Shown: in pieces, positions 55,277 through 62,728 of the stretch
How positions within the stretch are numbered: the stretch's first letter is position 1
Layout: each line of letters begins with the position of its first letter
NCBI RefSeq assembly: GCF_018138715.1
Contig: NZ_JAGSHX010000006.1
Coordinates: forward strand, 3,968,001 to 4,032,000
Source: Streptomyces asiaticus
Lineage (GTDB): Bacteria; Actinomycetota; Actinomycetes; Streptomycetales; Streptomycetaceae
DNA length: 64,000 nucleotides
Reading direction: 5' to 3'
Made by a program: the position numbers and the translations under genes
Notes under the pieces: generated by a model
What the model saw: the letters and a program-made list of their open reading frames with translations, nothing else
What the model was told of the DNA's origin: nothing
Databases searched by the model: none

Positions 55277-55343
55277 ATTATTTGTGCGGGCGGCCACCCC
55301 GAAATAACCCCGAGATTATTTGATCTCATCCGGGGATTATTTG
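55277..55343. promoter_or_regulatory. Three ATTATTTG boxes in an AT-rich island
   Basis: ATTATTTG occurs at 55277-55284, 55315-55322 and 55336-55343, and GAAATAA just before the second copy forms an inverted half (AAATAA...TTATTT). Three identical 8-mers of pure A/T plus G within 67 bp of GC-rich DNA suggest an operator cluster or an Lsr2-type AT-rich binding zone controlling the gene at 55425. Confidence 0.5.
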
Positions 55344-55424
55344 GGCGAGAAATTTATCGGTCATTGACGGCATAGCGGGCGGCGGCATTGCAATGCAGAA
55401 AGGCCCCGCTTACGGTCTGAGCTC

Positions 55425-55976
55425 ATGAGCGAATACAGCCAGTCCTCTTATGCGCAAACCGCACCGCCCGCCCATTCCGCCGGTGCCCCGAACCATGGTG
55501 CGGCACCGGCCGCGCCGTCCAAGAAGATCGCGATCTTCGCGATCGTCGGCTCGGTCATCGCGCTGGTCGGCTCCATGGTCAACTGGGTGATCTCCGACGC
55601 CGAGGGCGCCACCGGGGGCATCAAGGGCATCGACGGCGACGGCATCATCACGCTGATCGTCGCCCTGGTCGCGGCGATCCTGTTCATCGCCGCCATGGCC
55701 ACCAAGAAGGCGGCGCTCTACCTGGTCGGCGGCGTTCTGGGGCTGGCCATGGCCATTGTCGCGGTCATCAACATGGCGGACCCCGAGCGGCTCGTCGTCC
55801 AGAAGCTGAAGGACGAGGAGGGGGTGTCGCAGCAGGTCGCGGAGAAGGCGGCGGAGCAGGCCGCGAAGCTGTACGACATGACCGCGGGGCCGGGGCTCTA
55901 CATGGTCCTGGTCGGCGCACTGATGGCCCTGGCCCTCGGCGTTCTCGGCTTTATGAAGTCCCGCGCCGCCCGGTAA
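55425..55976 (+). CDS. Small membrane protein, four predicted helices, unknown function
   Basis: A 183-residue protein. A 32-residue Ala/Pro/Ser-rich cytoplasmic start leads to hydrophobic helices at about 34-55 (KIAIFAIVGSVIALVGSMVNW), 72-91 (GIITLIVALVAAILFIAAMA), 94-116 (KKAALYLVGGVLGLAMAIVAVI) and 157-177 (GLYMVLVGALMALALGVLGF). The loop before the last helix is charged and helical (VQKLKDEEGVSQQVAEKAAEQAAKL). ATG 55425 follows an upstream region with triple ATTATTTG boxes. The family is not recognised. Confidence 0.72.
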   Translation: MSEYSQSSYAQTAPPAHSAGAPNHGAAPAAPSKKIAIFAIVGSVIALVGSMVNWVISDAEGATGGIKGIDGDGIITLIVALVAAILFIAAMATKKAALYLVGGVLGLAMAIVAVINMADPERLVVQKLKDEEGVSQQVAEKAAEQAAKLYDMTAGPGLYMVLVGALMALALGVLGFMKSRAAR

Positions 55977-56074
55977 TCCCAAAAGACCGGCCGCATTCGG
56001 CGGCCCCAAGTAGCGGCCATATCCGGCGACCCTGCTCGATTGAATTCAGACCGGAGCCGCAAAACCCCAAGACG

Positions 56075-56110
56075 CCCGCTTTTTGACCGCACGGGGGGCC
56101 AAAAAGCGGG
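56075..56110 (+). terminator. Hairpin terminator after the small membrane protein
   Basis: CCCGCTTTTTG (56075-56085) pairs with CAAAAAGCGGG (56100-56110): a perfect 11-bp stem and a 14-nt loop. The A5/T5 arms give poly-T on both strands. It lies about 100 bp after the stop at 55976. Confidence 0.7.
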
Positions 56111-56120
56111 CTTTCGGGTT

Positions 56121-56180
56121 TCCACGGGGAATTCTCGGCCCCCACGGGGAATTCTCGGGCTCCACGGGGAATTCTCGGCC
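56121..56180. repeat. 20-bp tandem repeat x3 (CCACGGGGAATTCTCGG core)
   Basis: Three consecutive 20-bp units at 56121, 56141 and 56161 share CCACGGGGAATTCTCGG exactly; only the flanking bases differ. They lie between the terminator and the aldo/keto reductase promoter, with no stop codon involved. Confidence 0.92.
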
Positions 56181-56264
56181 GGGGCCCTGCCGCCGCCGAT
56201 GACCGCGCACCCCCCGGCCCGCCCCCCTTGATTAGAGCGCACTCCAACGGCTTGGCTGATCTCC

Positions 56265-57260
56265 ATGGAGTACACGCAGCTCGGACGCACAGGTCTCAAG
56301 GTCAGCCGTATCGTCCTCGGCACCATGAACTTCGGTCCGCAGACGGAGGAGACCGACAGCCACTCGATCATGGATGCCGCGCTCGACGCGGGCATCAACT
56401 TCTTCGACACCGCCAATGTGTACGGCTGGGGCGAGAACAAGGGCCGCACCGAGGAAATCATCGGGAGCTGGTTCGCCAAGGGCGGCGGGCGGCGCGAGAA
56501 GACGGTCCTCGCGACCAAGGTGTACGGAAACATGGCCGCCGAGGGTGAGCCCTGGCCCAACAGCGACAAGCTCTCGGCCGTGAACATCCGCCGGGCCGTG
56601 GACGCCAGCCTCAAGCGGCTCGGCACGGACTACATCGACCTCTACCAGTTCCACCACGTGGACCGCTCCACCCCGTGGGACGAGATCTGGCAGGCCATCG
56701 ACGTCCTCGTACAGCAGGGCAAGATCATCTATGCGGGCTCCTCCAACCACGCGGGCTGGCACATCGCCCAGGCCAATGAGGCCGCGGCCCGCCGTGGTTC
56801 ATACGGGCTGGTCAGCGAGCAGTGCCTGTACAACCTGGCCGAGCGCCGCGCCGAGATGGAGGTCATCCCGGCCGCGCAGGGCTACGGCGTGGGCATCATC
56901 CCCTGGTCGCCGCTGCACGGCGGGCTGCTCGGCGGCGCGCTCCGCAAGGAGCGCGAGGGCGGCGGTTCGCGCAGCACGTCCGGGCGCAGCGCCGACGCGC
57001 TGAAGAACGCGACGGTACGCGACCAGATCCAGCGGTACGAGGACCTGCTGGCCAAGCACGGCATCGAGCCCGGCGAGGCGGCCCTGGCCTGGCTGCTCAC
57101 CCGGCCCGGGGTCACCGGTCCGATCGTGGGTCCGCGCACGGCCGAGCAGCTGGCGTCGGCGGTGCGGGCGTCGGAGCTGAAGCTGGGCGAGGAGGTGCTG
57201 ACGGAGCTGGACGAGATCTTCCCGGGTCCGGGGCCGTCGCCGGAGGCGTTCGCCTGGTAG
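56265..57260 (+). CDS. Aldo/keto reductase
   Basis: A 331-residue TIM-barrel NADPH-dependent oxidoreductase of the YajO/general-stress (AKR) type. GRTGLKVSRIVLGTMNFG, FFDTANVYGWGENKGRTEEIIG (Asp and Tyr of the tetrad), VLATKVYGNM (Lys) and YIDLYQFHHVDRSTPWDEIWQAIDVLVQQGKIIYAGSSN (His) give all four catalytic residues. The C-terminus has the cofactor segment GPIVGPRTAEQLASAVRA. It reduces aldehydes or ketones; the physiological substrate is unknown. ATG 56265 lacks a strong RBS. Confidence 0.9.
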   Translation: MEYTQLGRTGLKVSRIVLGTMNFGPQTEETDSHSIMDAALDAGINFFDTANVYGWGENKGRTEEIIGSWFAKGGGRREKTVLATKVYGNMAAEGEPWPNSDKLSAVNIRRAVDASLKRLGTDYIDLYQFHHVDRSTPWDEIWQAIDVLVQQGKIIYAGSSNHAGWHIAQANEAAARRGSYGLVSEQCLYNLAERRAEMEVIPAAQGYGVGIIPWSPLHGGLLGGALRKEREGGGSRSTSGRSADALKNATVRDQIQRYEDLLAKHGIEPGEAALAWLLTRPGVTGPIVGPRTAEQLASAVRASELKLGEEVLTELDEIFPGPGPSPEAFAW

Positions 57261-57278
57261 CCGAGGGCGAGAGCTGTG

Positions 57279-57309
57279 GGGGTGTGGGCCGCGCGGCGGC
57301 CCACACCCC
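57279..57309. terminator. Strong hairpin terminator after the aldo/keto reductase
   Basis: A perfect 14-bp inverted repeat GGGGTGTGGGCCGC (57279-57292) and its complement (57296-57309), with a 3-nt loop, 19 bp after the reductase stop. It is followed by a pyrimidine-rich tract (TCCTTCTCAGCCTTCTC). Confidence 0.85.
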
Positions 57310-57324
57310 TCCTTCTCAGCCTTC

Positions 57325-57414
57325 TCAGCCTCCGAGAGCGGCCGCCGCGGCGACGACGACGAGAATCAGCACCAGCGCGCCGCTCATGATCATGTTTCTG
57401 GTCTTGGGGTCCAC
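57325..57414 (-). CDS. Small hydrophobic single-helix membrane protein (29 residues)
   Basis: GTG 57414 opens a 29-codon frame with a charged start MDPKTRNMIMS followed by a nearly perfect transmembrane helix (GALVLILVVVAAAAALGG). AAGG lies directly upstream, and the gene is 23 bp after the thpR stop on the same strand. Net positive N-terminus, one helix and no tail are typical of small bacterial membrane proteins that modulate transporters or kinases. I have an impression that similar peptides are conserved after thpR in Streptomyces, which needs checking. Confidence 0.55.
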   Translation of the reverse strand: MDPKTRNMIMSGALVLILVVVAAAAALGG

Positions 57415-57436
57415 ACCTTGAGATTAGCCGGACCGC

Positions 57437-58030
57437 TCAGTGCCCCAGCAGCCAGGCCGCCACCACCTCGTAGCGCGGCTGCTGCCCCGGGACGCCCGGG
57501 GCCGGTGGATGGCTGCGCACCAGGCTGAGCTCGGACACGGTCCACTCCTGGCCCGCGAAGTCCGTGAGCCCGTCCACGTACGGCGCGAGGCTGGTGGCGG
57601 AGGTGTGGCGCGGGGAGCCGTGCCGCGAGGAGCGGGCGCGGGCGATGGTCAGATGCGGGTGGTACGGGCGGTGCCGGTCCATCGGGACCCCGGCCCGCCG
57701 GCCCCCCGCCTCGGCGGAGTCGGCCAGCCGCCGCAGGGCTTCGCTGTCGCCGTCGACGCCCACCCACACCACCCGGTCATCGAACCGCCCGCCACCCGCG
57801 AGCCGCAGCTCATGGGGGTGGTGCCGATGGGCGGCGCGGGCCAGCCGGGTGTGCAGCTCCGGCAGCACGTCCTCGGCCACCTCGCCGAAGAAGGCCAGCG
57901 TGAAGTGCCAGCCCTCCCGCTCGGTCCAGCGCAGCCCGTCCGCCCCCGGCAGCGCCCGGAGCGCCTTGACCCGCGCGGCCAGCTCGGCGACGGCCGCCTC
58001 CGGCGGCAACACGGCGGCGAAGAGTCTCAT
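57437..58030 (-). CDS. thpR: RNA 2',3'-cyclic phosphodiesterase
   Basis: A 197-residue member of the 2H phosphoesterase superfamily (LigT/ThpR). Two H-x-T/S motifs, HFTLAFFG (residue about 42) and HLTIARA (about 125), form the active site. The N-terminal MRLFAAVLPPEAAVAEL is typical. It hydrolyses RNA 2',3'-cyclic phosphate ends. ATG 58030 matches the usual family start; the open frame to 58048 adds little. A small membrane-protein ORF follows 23 bp after its stop. Confidence 0.9.
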   Translation of the reverse strand: MRLFAAVLPPEAAVAELAARVKALRALPGADGLRWTEREGWHFTLAFFGEVAEDVLPELHTRLARAAHRHHPHELRLAGGGRFDDRVVWVGVDGDSEALRRLADSAEAGGRRAGVPMDRHRPYHPHLTIARARSSRHGSPRHTSATSLAPYVDGLTDFAGQEWTVSELSLVRSHPPAPGVPGQQPRYEVVAAWLLGH

Positions 58031-58063
58031 CCGCCCAGTCTCCCGCACAACTCAGCCCCTCCA

Positions 58064-58093
58064 GGGGGCGCCTCCCAGCGGTAGCTGGGGGAG
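58064..58093. repeat. Streptomyces-type interspersed palindromic element
   Basis: A G-tract, CGCCTCCCAGCGGTAGCTGG and a further G-tract fold as a stem (CCCAGC-GGTA-GCTGGG) with complementary flanks. I recall near-identical 30-bp elements scattered between genes in several Streptomyces genomes, so it is probably a REP-like repeat. This window has only one copy, so the dispersed nature is from memory. Confidence 0.45.
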
Positions 58094-58120
58094 TTTGCGG
58101 AGCGGGGCCCGGGGCGGGGT

Positions 58121-58167
58121 CCCGGCAAGGCCGAAGAGGCGGCGCCCCGGCAAGACCGAAGGGGCGG
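58121..58167. repeat. 25-bp direct repeat x2 next to the MFS stop codon
   Basis: CCCGGCAAGGCCGAAGAGGC (58121-58140) continues for 2 bp and recurs as a variant at 58146-58167 (period 25), ending 2 bp before the complement of the MFS stop codon. Confidence 0.7.
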
Positions 58168-58168
58168 T

Positions 58169-59602
58169 TCAGGCCGTGGCGGCCAGCGACTTCTCCTCCG
58201 CCTCCGGGGTCCGGGGCACGAAGATCACATGCGGGTGGCCCCGGCGCAGATCCAGCTTCAGCCGCAGGCCGCCGACCCGTACCAGGATCAGCCCCACCGC
58301 GGCCGCGGCGGCCGCCGAGATCAGGCCGCCCGCGGCGAAGCCTATGCGGGCGCCGCAAGTGTCGGTCAGCCAGCCCACCAGCGGGCCGCCGATCGGCGTA
58401 CCGCCGACGAAGACCATCATGAACAGGCTCATCACCCGGCCGCGCATCGCGGGGTCCGTCGCGAGCTGGACGCTGGAGTTCGCGGTCACGTTGAACGTCA
58501 GGCTGAAGATCCCGATCGGCACCATGAGCGCCGCGAAGAGCCAGAAGTACGGGGTGGCCGCCGCGACCATCTCCAGCACGCCGAACATCAGCGCCGCCCC
58601 GACCAGCAGCCGCCGCCGGGCCACCACCCGCCGGGCGGCGAGCAGCGCGCCCGTCACCGAGCCGATCGCGATCAGGGTGTTGAGCAGGCCGTACGTACCA
58701 GGACCGGCGTGGAAGACATCGTCGGCGAAGGCGCTCAGCCAGATCGGGAAGTTGAAGCCGAAGGTGCCGATGAAGCCGACGAGCACGATCGGCCAGATCA
58801 GCTCGGGGTTCCCCGCCACATAGCGCAGCCCCTCCCGAAGCTGCCCCTTGCCGCGCGGCGCCCGCTCGACCTTGTGCAGCTCGCCGGTGCGCATCAGCAG
58901 CAGCCCGATGATCGGGGCGCCGAAGGAGACTCCGTTGATCAGGAAGGCCCAGCCGCTGCCCACGGCGGTGATCAGCACACCGGCGACCGCCGGGCCGATC
59001 AGCCGGGCGGACTGGAAGTTCGCGGAGTTGAGGCTGACCGCGTTCCGCAGGTCCTTGGGGCCGACCATCTCGTTGACGAAGACCTGGCGGGTCGGGTTGT
59101 CGACGACGGTGACCATGCCGAGCAGGAACGCGATGAGATAGACGTGCCAGACCTGCACATGGCCGCTGAGGGTGAGGGTGGCGAGGGCGAGCCCGCACAG
59201 CCCCAGCGCGGTCTGGGTGAAGAGCAGCAGCCGGCGCCGGGGACATCGGTCCGCGATGACCCCGCCGTAGAGGCCGAAGAGCAGCATGGGCAGGAACTGG
59301 AGCGCGGTGGTGATGCCGACCGCGGTGGAGGAGCCGGTGAGACTCAGGACCAGCCAGTCCTGGGCGATCCGCGACATCCAGGTGCCGGTGTTGGAGATCA
59401 TGGCACCGGTCGCGAACAGGCGGTAGTTGCGGATCCTCAGCGAACGGAAGGTCCCACCCCGGGTGCGTCCCGCGGTGATGCCGGGCGCGGGGTCGGATAC
59501 GGGGATTCCGGAGTTGCCCGGGTTTCCAGGGCCTCCGGGACCTCCGGGGTGTGCGGGGTTCTTCGGTGCGGGTGCGGAGTCTGCTCCGGGTCCCGTACTC
59601 AA
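58169..59602 (-). CDS. MFS transporter (EntS/MFS_3-like)
   Basis: A 477-residue, 12-helix major facilitator. After a 45-residue Gly/Pro-rich start, helices begin at NYRLFATGAMISNTGTWMSRIAQDWLVLSLTG. The loop 2-3 motif GLYGGVIADRCPRRRLL (G-x3-D-R-x-R/K type) is clear, and symmetric hydrophobic segments follow. It resembles siderophore/enterobactin-type and macrolide exporters. It probably exports a drug or metabolite and is controlled by the MarR gene 33 bp upstream. TTG 59602 has GGAGG 9 nt upstream. The minisatellite-like 25-bp repeat lies next to its end. Confidence 0.88.
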   Translation of the reverse strand: MSTGPGADSAPAPKNPAHPGGPGGPGNPGNSGIPVSDPAPGITAGRTRGGTFRSLRIRNYRLFATGAMISNTGTWMSRIAQDWLVLSLTGSSTAVGITTALQFLPMLLFGLYGGVIADRCPRRRLLLFTQTALGLCGLALATLTLSGHVQVWHVYLIAFLLGMVTVVDNPTRQVFVNEMVGPKDLRNAVSLNSANFQSARLIGPAVAGVLITAVGSGWAFLINGVSFGAPIIGLLLMRTGELHKVERAPRGKGQLREGLRYVAGNPELIWPIVLVGFIGTFGFNFPIWLSAFADDVFHAGPGTYGLLNTLIAIGSVTGALLAARRVVARRRLLVGAALMFGVLEMVAAATPYFWLFAALMVPIGIFSLTFNVTANSSVQLATDPAMRGRVMSLFMMVFVGGTPIGGPLVGWLTDTCGARIGFAAGGLISAAAAAAVGLILVRVGGLRLKLDLRRGHPHVIFVPRTPEAEEKSLAATA

Positions 59603-59635
59603 GTGCGTTCGCCTCCTGGCTGCCTCGGGTCGTTC

Positions 59636-60097
59636 CTACATGTGCGCGAGCTTCTCCAGCACGGGCGCGGCGGCGCGCAGCACCTCCCACTCGTCCTCGG
59701 TCAGCTCCCCGACCAGCTCGGCCAGCCAGGCGTTGCGCTTGCGTCGGCTCTCTTCGAGCATGGCCTCTGCCCGCTCGGTCGGCGAGACGACTTTCTGCCG
59801 CCGGTCCTCCGGATGCGGCTCGAGCCTGACCAGTCCCTTGGCCTCCAGCAGCGCCACGATGCGGGTCATCGACGGCGGCTGGACATGCTCCTTACGGGCC
59901 AGCTCGCCGGGGGTGGCGGAGCCGCACTGGGCCAGCGTGCCCAGGACCGCCATCTCGGTCGGGCTGAGCGATTCGTCCACCCGCTGGTGCTTGAGCCGCC
60001 GCGAGAGACGCATCACTCCGGACCGCAGTGCACTCACGGCGGCCGCGTCATCGGGGGGCGCCTCCGCCTGGTGCTGGGGGCGGGACAGATCCGGCAT
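59636..60097 (-). CDS. MarR-family transcriptional regulator
   Basis: A 153-residue winged-helix repressor. The core wHTH is LSPTEMAVLGTLAQCGSATPGELARKEHVQPPSMTRIVALLEAKGLVRLEPHPEDRRQKVVSPT, with the recognition helix in SMTRIV and the wing HPEDRRQ, as in classical MarR proteins. ATG 60097 sits 7 nt after a TATGCT -10 box, suggesting a leaderless message. An in-frame ATG at 60109 would be upstream of the start point. It precedes the MFS gene, so it is a repressor/pump pair. Confidence 0.9.
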   Translation of the reverse strand: MPDLSRPQHQAEAPPDDAAAVSALRSGVMRLSRRLKHQRVDESLSPTEMAVLGTLAQCGSATPGELARKEHVQPPSMTRIVALLEAKGLVRLEPHPEDRRQKVVSPTERAEAMLEESRRKRNAWLAELVGELTEDEWEVLRAAAPVLEKLAHM

Positions 60098-60104
60098 GGT
60101 CTTT

Positions 60105-60130
60105 AGCATAACTCATTACCTCGCCTAATG
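60105..60130 (-). promoter_or_regulatory. MarR promoter and 17-bp palindromic operator
   Basis: On the minus strand TATGCT (60110-60105) is a good -10 box. Just upstream is CATTA-CCTCGCC-TAATG (60114-60130), a perfect 5-bp inverted repeat with a 7-bp spacer. Its size and position fit a MarR operator covering the -35/-10 spacer, giving autorepression of MarR and the MFS gene. Confidence 0.6.
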
Positions 60131-60209
60131 AAACCCTGGTGACTTCCCTATTTCTATTTCACCCGAACGAGTGAATTGACTCCGGGTAGTAACGTACGGC
60201 GGCACGCAT

Positions 60210-60243
60210 GAGCGCCCAGGACCACGGGGGGTCCAGGGCGCTC
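60210..60243 (-). terminator. Interrupted hairpin upstream of marR
   Basis: GAGCGCCC-A-GGACC pairs with GGTCC-A-GGGCGCTC (60210-60223 / 60230-60243): 13 bp with one A-A mismatch, loop 6 nt. It lies between the permease end and the MarR promoter, possibly a second terminator. Confidence 0.5.
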
Positions 60244-60298
60244 GGGGCGGAACGCTCATGCGCCAGGCGGGACGGCGTACACCAGGGCGGGACGACGA

Positions 60299-60319
60299 CT
60301 CGGCCCAGGCTGGGCCGAG
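60299..60319 (-). terminator. Hairpin terminator of the AzgA-type permease gene
   Basis: CTCGGCCCA (60299-60307) pairs with TGGGCCGAG (60311-60319), a perfect 9-bp stem and 3-nt loop, starting 7 bp after the permease stop codon on the minus strand. Confidence 0.7.
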
Positions 60320-60325
60320 CTCGGC

Positions 60326-61792
60326 TCAGGAGACGCCGAGTGCCTGTTCGATCGGGTTGAGCAGGAAGTACACCAGGAAGCACAGCCCCACCACGCCCAG
60401 CAGCCACGGGATCTCCCGGGCCCGCCGGGTGGCGATGCGCAGCAGCAGGAACGAGAGGACGCCCAGCCCGATCCCGTTGGTGATGCTGTACGTGAACGGC
60501 ATCGAGATCATGGTCAGGAAGGCCGGGATCGCGATCGTGGAATCGCTCCAGTCGATCTCCTTGACGTTCGCCGCCATGATCAGGAAGCCGACGACCACCA
60601 GCGCGGGGGTCGCGGCCTGCGAGGGCACCACCTTGGCCAGCGGGGTGAAGACCAGCGCGAGCAGGAAGAGCCCGCCGGTCACCACGTTCGCGAGTCCGGT
60701 GCGCGCCCCCTCCCCGACGCCCGCCGTGGATTCGACGAAGCAGGTGTTGGCCGAGGCAGAGCCGAAGCCGCCGCCCGCCACCGCGACGCCGTCCATCATC
60801 AGGATCCGGCCCATGCCGGGCAGCTGACCGCGCTCATCGGTCAGCCCGGCCTCCTCGCCGACGCCGATGATCGTGCCCATCGCGTCGAAGAAGCCGGACA
60901 GCAGCACGGTGAAGACGAAGAGACAGCCGGTGAGCAGGCCGACCTCATGGAAGCCGCCGAAGAGGCTGACGTCGCCGACGAGGCCGAAGTCCGGCTTGTC
61001 GACCACCTTCTCCGGCACCGAGGGGATGGTCAGCCCCCACTGGGCGTCCGGGATCGTGGCCAGGGAGTTGATCACGATCGCGACCACGGTCATGGTCACG
61101 ATGCCGATCAGGATCGCGCCGCGCGTCTTGCGGACGATCAGGATGAAGGTGAGCGCGAGACCGGCCACGAAGACCAGCACCGGCCAGCCCTGGAGCCGCC
61201 CGGCCACGCCCAGGCCCAGGGGGACGGTGGTGTGCGCGGAGTCGGGGTTACGGCTGACGAAGCCGGAGTCGACCAGGCCGATCAGGGCGATGAAGAGCCC
61301 GATGCCGATCGCGATCGCCCGCCGCAGCCCGGACGGAATCGCGTCCATCACCCGCTGCCGCAGCCCGGAGGCGACGAGGATCATCAGCACCAGACCCGCG
61401 AGCACCACCATGCCCATCGCGTCCGGCCAGCTCATCTTGGGCGCGAGCTGGAGCGAGACCACGGCGTTGATGCCGAGGCCCGCGGCCAGCGCGATGGGAA
61501 CGTTGCCGACGATCCCCATGAGCAGCGTGGTCAGGCCCGCGATCAGGGCAGTGGCGGTGACCAGCTGGCCGTTGTTGAGCTGATGCCCGAACTTGTCCGT
61601 ACCGGCCCCGAGGATGATCGGGTTCAGTACGACGATGTAGGCCATCGCAAAGAACGTGGCCAGTCCGCCCCGGATCTCCCGGGAGACCGAGGAACCACGC
61701 TCGCTGATCTTGAAGAACGTGTCGATGCCGTTGGCGGGGGGAGTCGGAGCCTGCTTACCGGCGTCGACCGGCGCGGTGGCCGAGGGGGACAT
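60326..61792 (-). CDS. Adenine/guanine/hypoxanthine permease, AzgA-type (NCS2-like)
   Basis: A 488-residue transporter with about 13 hydrophobic segments. Signature stretches are GLATFFAMAYIVVLNPIILG, GNVPIALAAGLGINAVVSL, FDAMGTIIGVGEEAGLTDERGQLPGMGRILMMDGVAVAGGGFGSASANTCFVESTAGVGEGARTGLANVVTG and PSQAATPALVVVG. The last region (TxxxES-type with ESTAGV) holds substrate-binding Glu/Ser of this family. It imports purine bases with protons. ATG 61792 follows GAGG at 6 nt. It is divergent from the DUF2530 gene across 209 bp with two direct 15-mers. Confidence 0.92.
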   Translation of the reverse strand: MSPSATAPVDAGKQAPTPPANGIDTFFKISERGSSVSREIRGGLATFFAMAYIVVLNPIILGAGTDKFGHQLNNGQLVTATALIAGLTTLLMGIVGNVPIALAAGLGINAVVSLQLAPKMSWPDAMGMVVLAGLVLMILVASGLRQRVMDAIPSGLRRAIAIGIGLFIALIGLVDSGFVSRNPDSAHTTVPLGLGVAGRLQGWPVLVFVAGLALTFILIVRKTRGAILIGIVTMTVVAIVINSLATIPDAQWGLTIPSVPEKVVDKPDFGLVGDVSLFGGFHEVGLLTGCLFVFTVLLSGFFDAMGTIIGVGEEAGLTDERGQLPGMGRILMMDGVAVAGGGFGSASANTCFVESTAGVGEGARTGLANVVTGGLFLLALVFTPLAKVVPSQAATPALVVVGFLIMAANVKEIDWSDSTIAIPAFLTMISMPFTYSITNGIGLGVLSFLLLRIATRRAREIPWLLGVVGLCFLVYFLLNPIEQALGVS

Positions 61793-61830
61793 GGAGGACC
61801 TCAGTGTGCGTGACCATCAACAGCGGGTCC

Positions 61831-61863
61831 TTTGGATGATCGAACCGGTTTGGACGATCGAAC
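61831..61863. promoter_or_regulatory. Two direct 15-bp repeats upstream of the purine permease
   Basis: TTTGGATGATCGAAC (61831-61845) and TTTGGACGATCGAAC (61849-61863) differ at one base and are 18 bp apart, i.e. near two helical turns. They lie 40-70 bp upstream of the permease start, in the 5' leader or promoter. A regulator binding as a tandem dimer is the simplest reading. Confidence 0.5.
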
Positions 61864-62001
61864 AAGACATTCCACTCAGACCCAGAAGTATTCAGTATGA
61901 AACTATTAAGGTCCGATCGCCAAACCGGTCCCCGGTACGGCCGCTGTGAGGTCCAGCACGACCCCGGCCGGGCCCATGACCGGCCCCCTTAAGCTGTGGC
62001 C

Positions 62002-62283
62002 ATGACGAAGTGGACCCCCAAGCACGAGGCGCCGGAGCCCCTCGAGGGCAATGTCGTGGCCACGATCACCGGCGGCACGATCGTGTGGTTCGTCCTCTTC
62101 CTCACCCAGCTGCCCTTCTACGGCTGGTTCCACGAGCACGGACATCTGTGGTGGCTGTGGACCTGCCTGGCCGGCGGCGGGCTCGGGCTGCTCGGCATCT
62201 GGTACGTACGGGCCCGGGAGGCGGCGATCCGGCGCGGCTCGCGGAACGGGGACGCGCGGACGGCCGACGCGCAGAACGGCTGA
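62002..62283 (+). CDS. DUF2530 family two-helix membrane protein
   Basis: A 93-residue protein. A short polar start (TKWTPKHEAPEPLEGN) leads to helix 1 (TITGGTIVWFVLFLTQLPFYGWF), a His-rich turn (HEHGH) and helix 2 (LWWLWTCLAGGGLGLLGIWYV), then a basic tail. It is a conserved actinobacterial small membrane protein of unknown function. ATG 62002 sits 6 nt after TAAGCT, a -10-like box, with no RBS: probably leaderless. The last eight codons (ARTADAQNG) are made from the 15/16-bp minisatellite that continues downstream. Confidence 0.8.
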   Translation: MTKWTPKHEAPEPLEGNVVATITGGTIVWFVLFLTQLPFYGWFHEHGHLWWLWTCLAGGGLGLLGIWYVRAREAAIRRGSRNGDARTADAQNG

Positions 62284-62432
62284 CCCGCGGTACGGCTGAC
62301 GCGCGGAACGGCCGACGCTCGGTACGGCTGACGCTCGGAACGGCCGACGCTCGGACGGCCGACGCACGGAACGGCTGACGCTCGGACGGCCGACGCACGG
62401 AACGGCTGATACGCGGCACCGCTGACGCACAG
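62260..62432. repeat. 15/16-bp minisatellite (11 units) that overlaps the DUF2530 gene end
   Basis: Units anchored on ACGGCYGACGCnCGG start at 62260, 62275, 62291, 62307, 62323, 62339, 62355, 62370, 62386, 62401 and 62417. The unit at 62275 contains the stop codon (AACGGCTGA), and the unit at 62260 is inside the coding sequence. TGA recurs in six of the later units but not in frame, since the period is mixed 15 and 16. Confidence 0.9.
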
Positions 62433-62728
62433 AACGGCCAGCCCACTCCCGCGGCGGCGCGGCGCCGGGCCGTCCGCCGTTCCCGGCAGCGGCCCGGCGC
62501 CCTGGCCTGGTGCGCGGGCGCGCTCCCCTCCTCGCGACGCACCCGCTCACCCGTCTGTGGTGCGCACAGAAAGATGAGGGCCCCGCCGCGGGGACGCGCG
62601 GGCGGAGCCGGATGAGCCAACTGTACGATCTTCACGGGCTGTTCACAATGTTGCGGAAGCCTCACGACGGGCACTTTGTTCGGGAACTACCGTCTTGTGG
62701 TCACCAACTCACCAGTAATGTGAGGGAT
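62433..62728. other. Intergenic region upstream of the methyltransferase, 296 bp
   Basis: GC-rich sequence to about 62610, then an AT-richer stretch (CACAATGTTGCGGAAG...CTTTGTTCGGGAACTACCG, about 62640-62690) that should hold the methyltransferase promoter. There is no gene and no convincing promoter pair. Confidence 0.45.
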
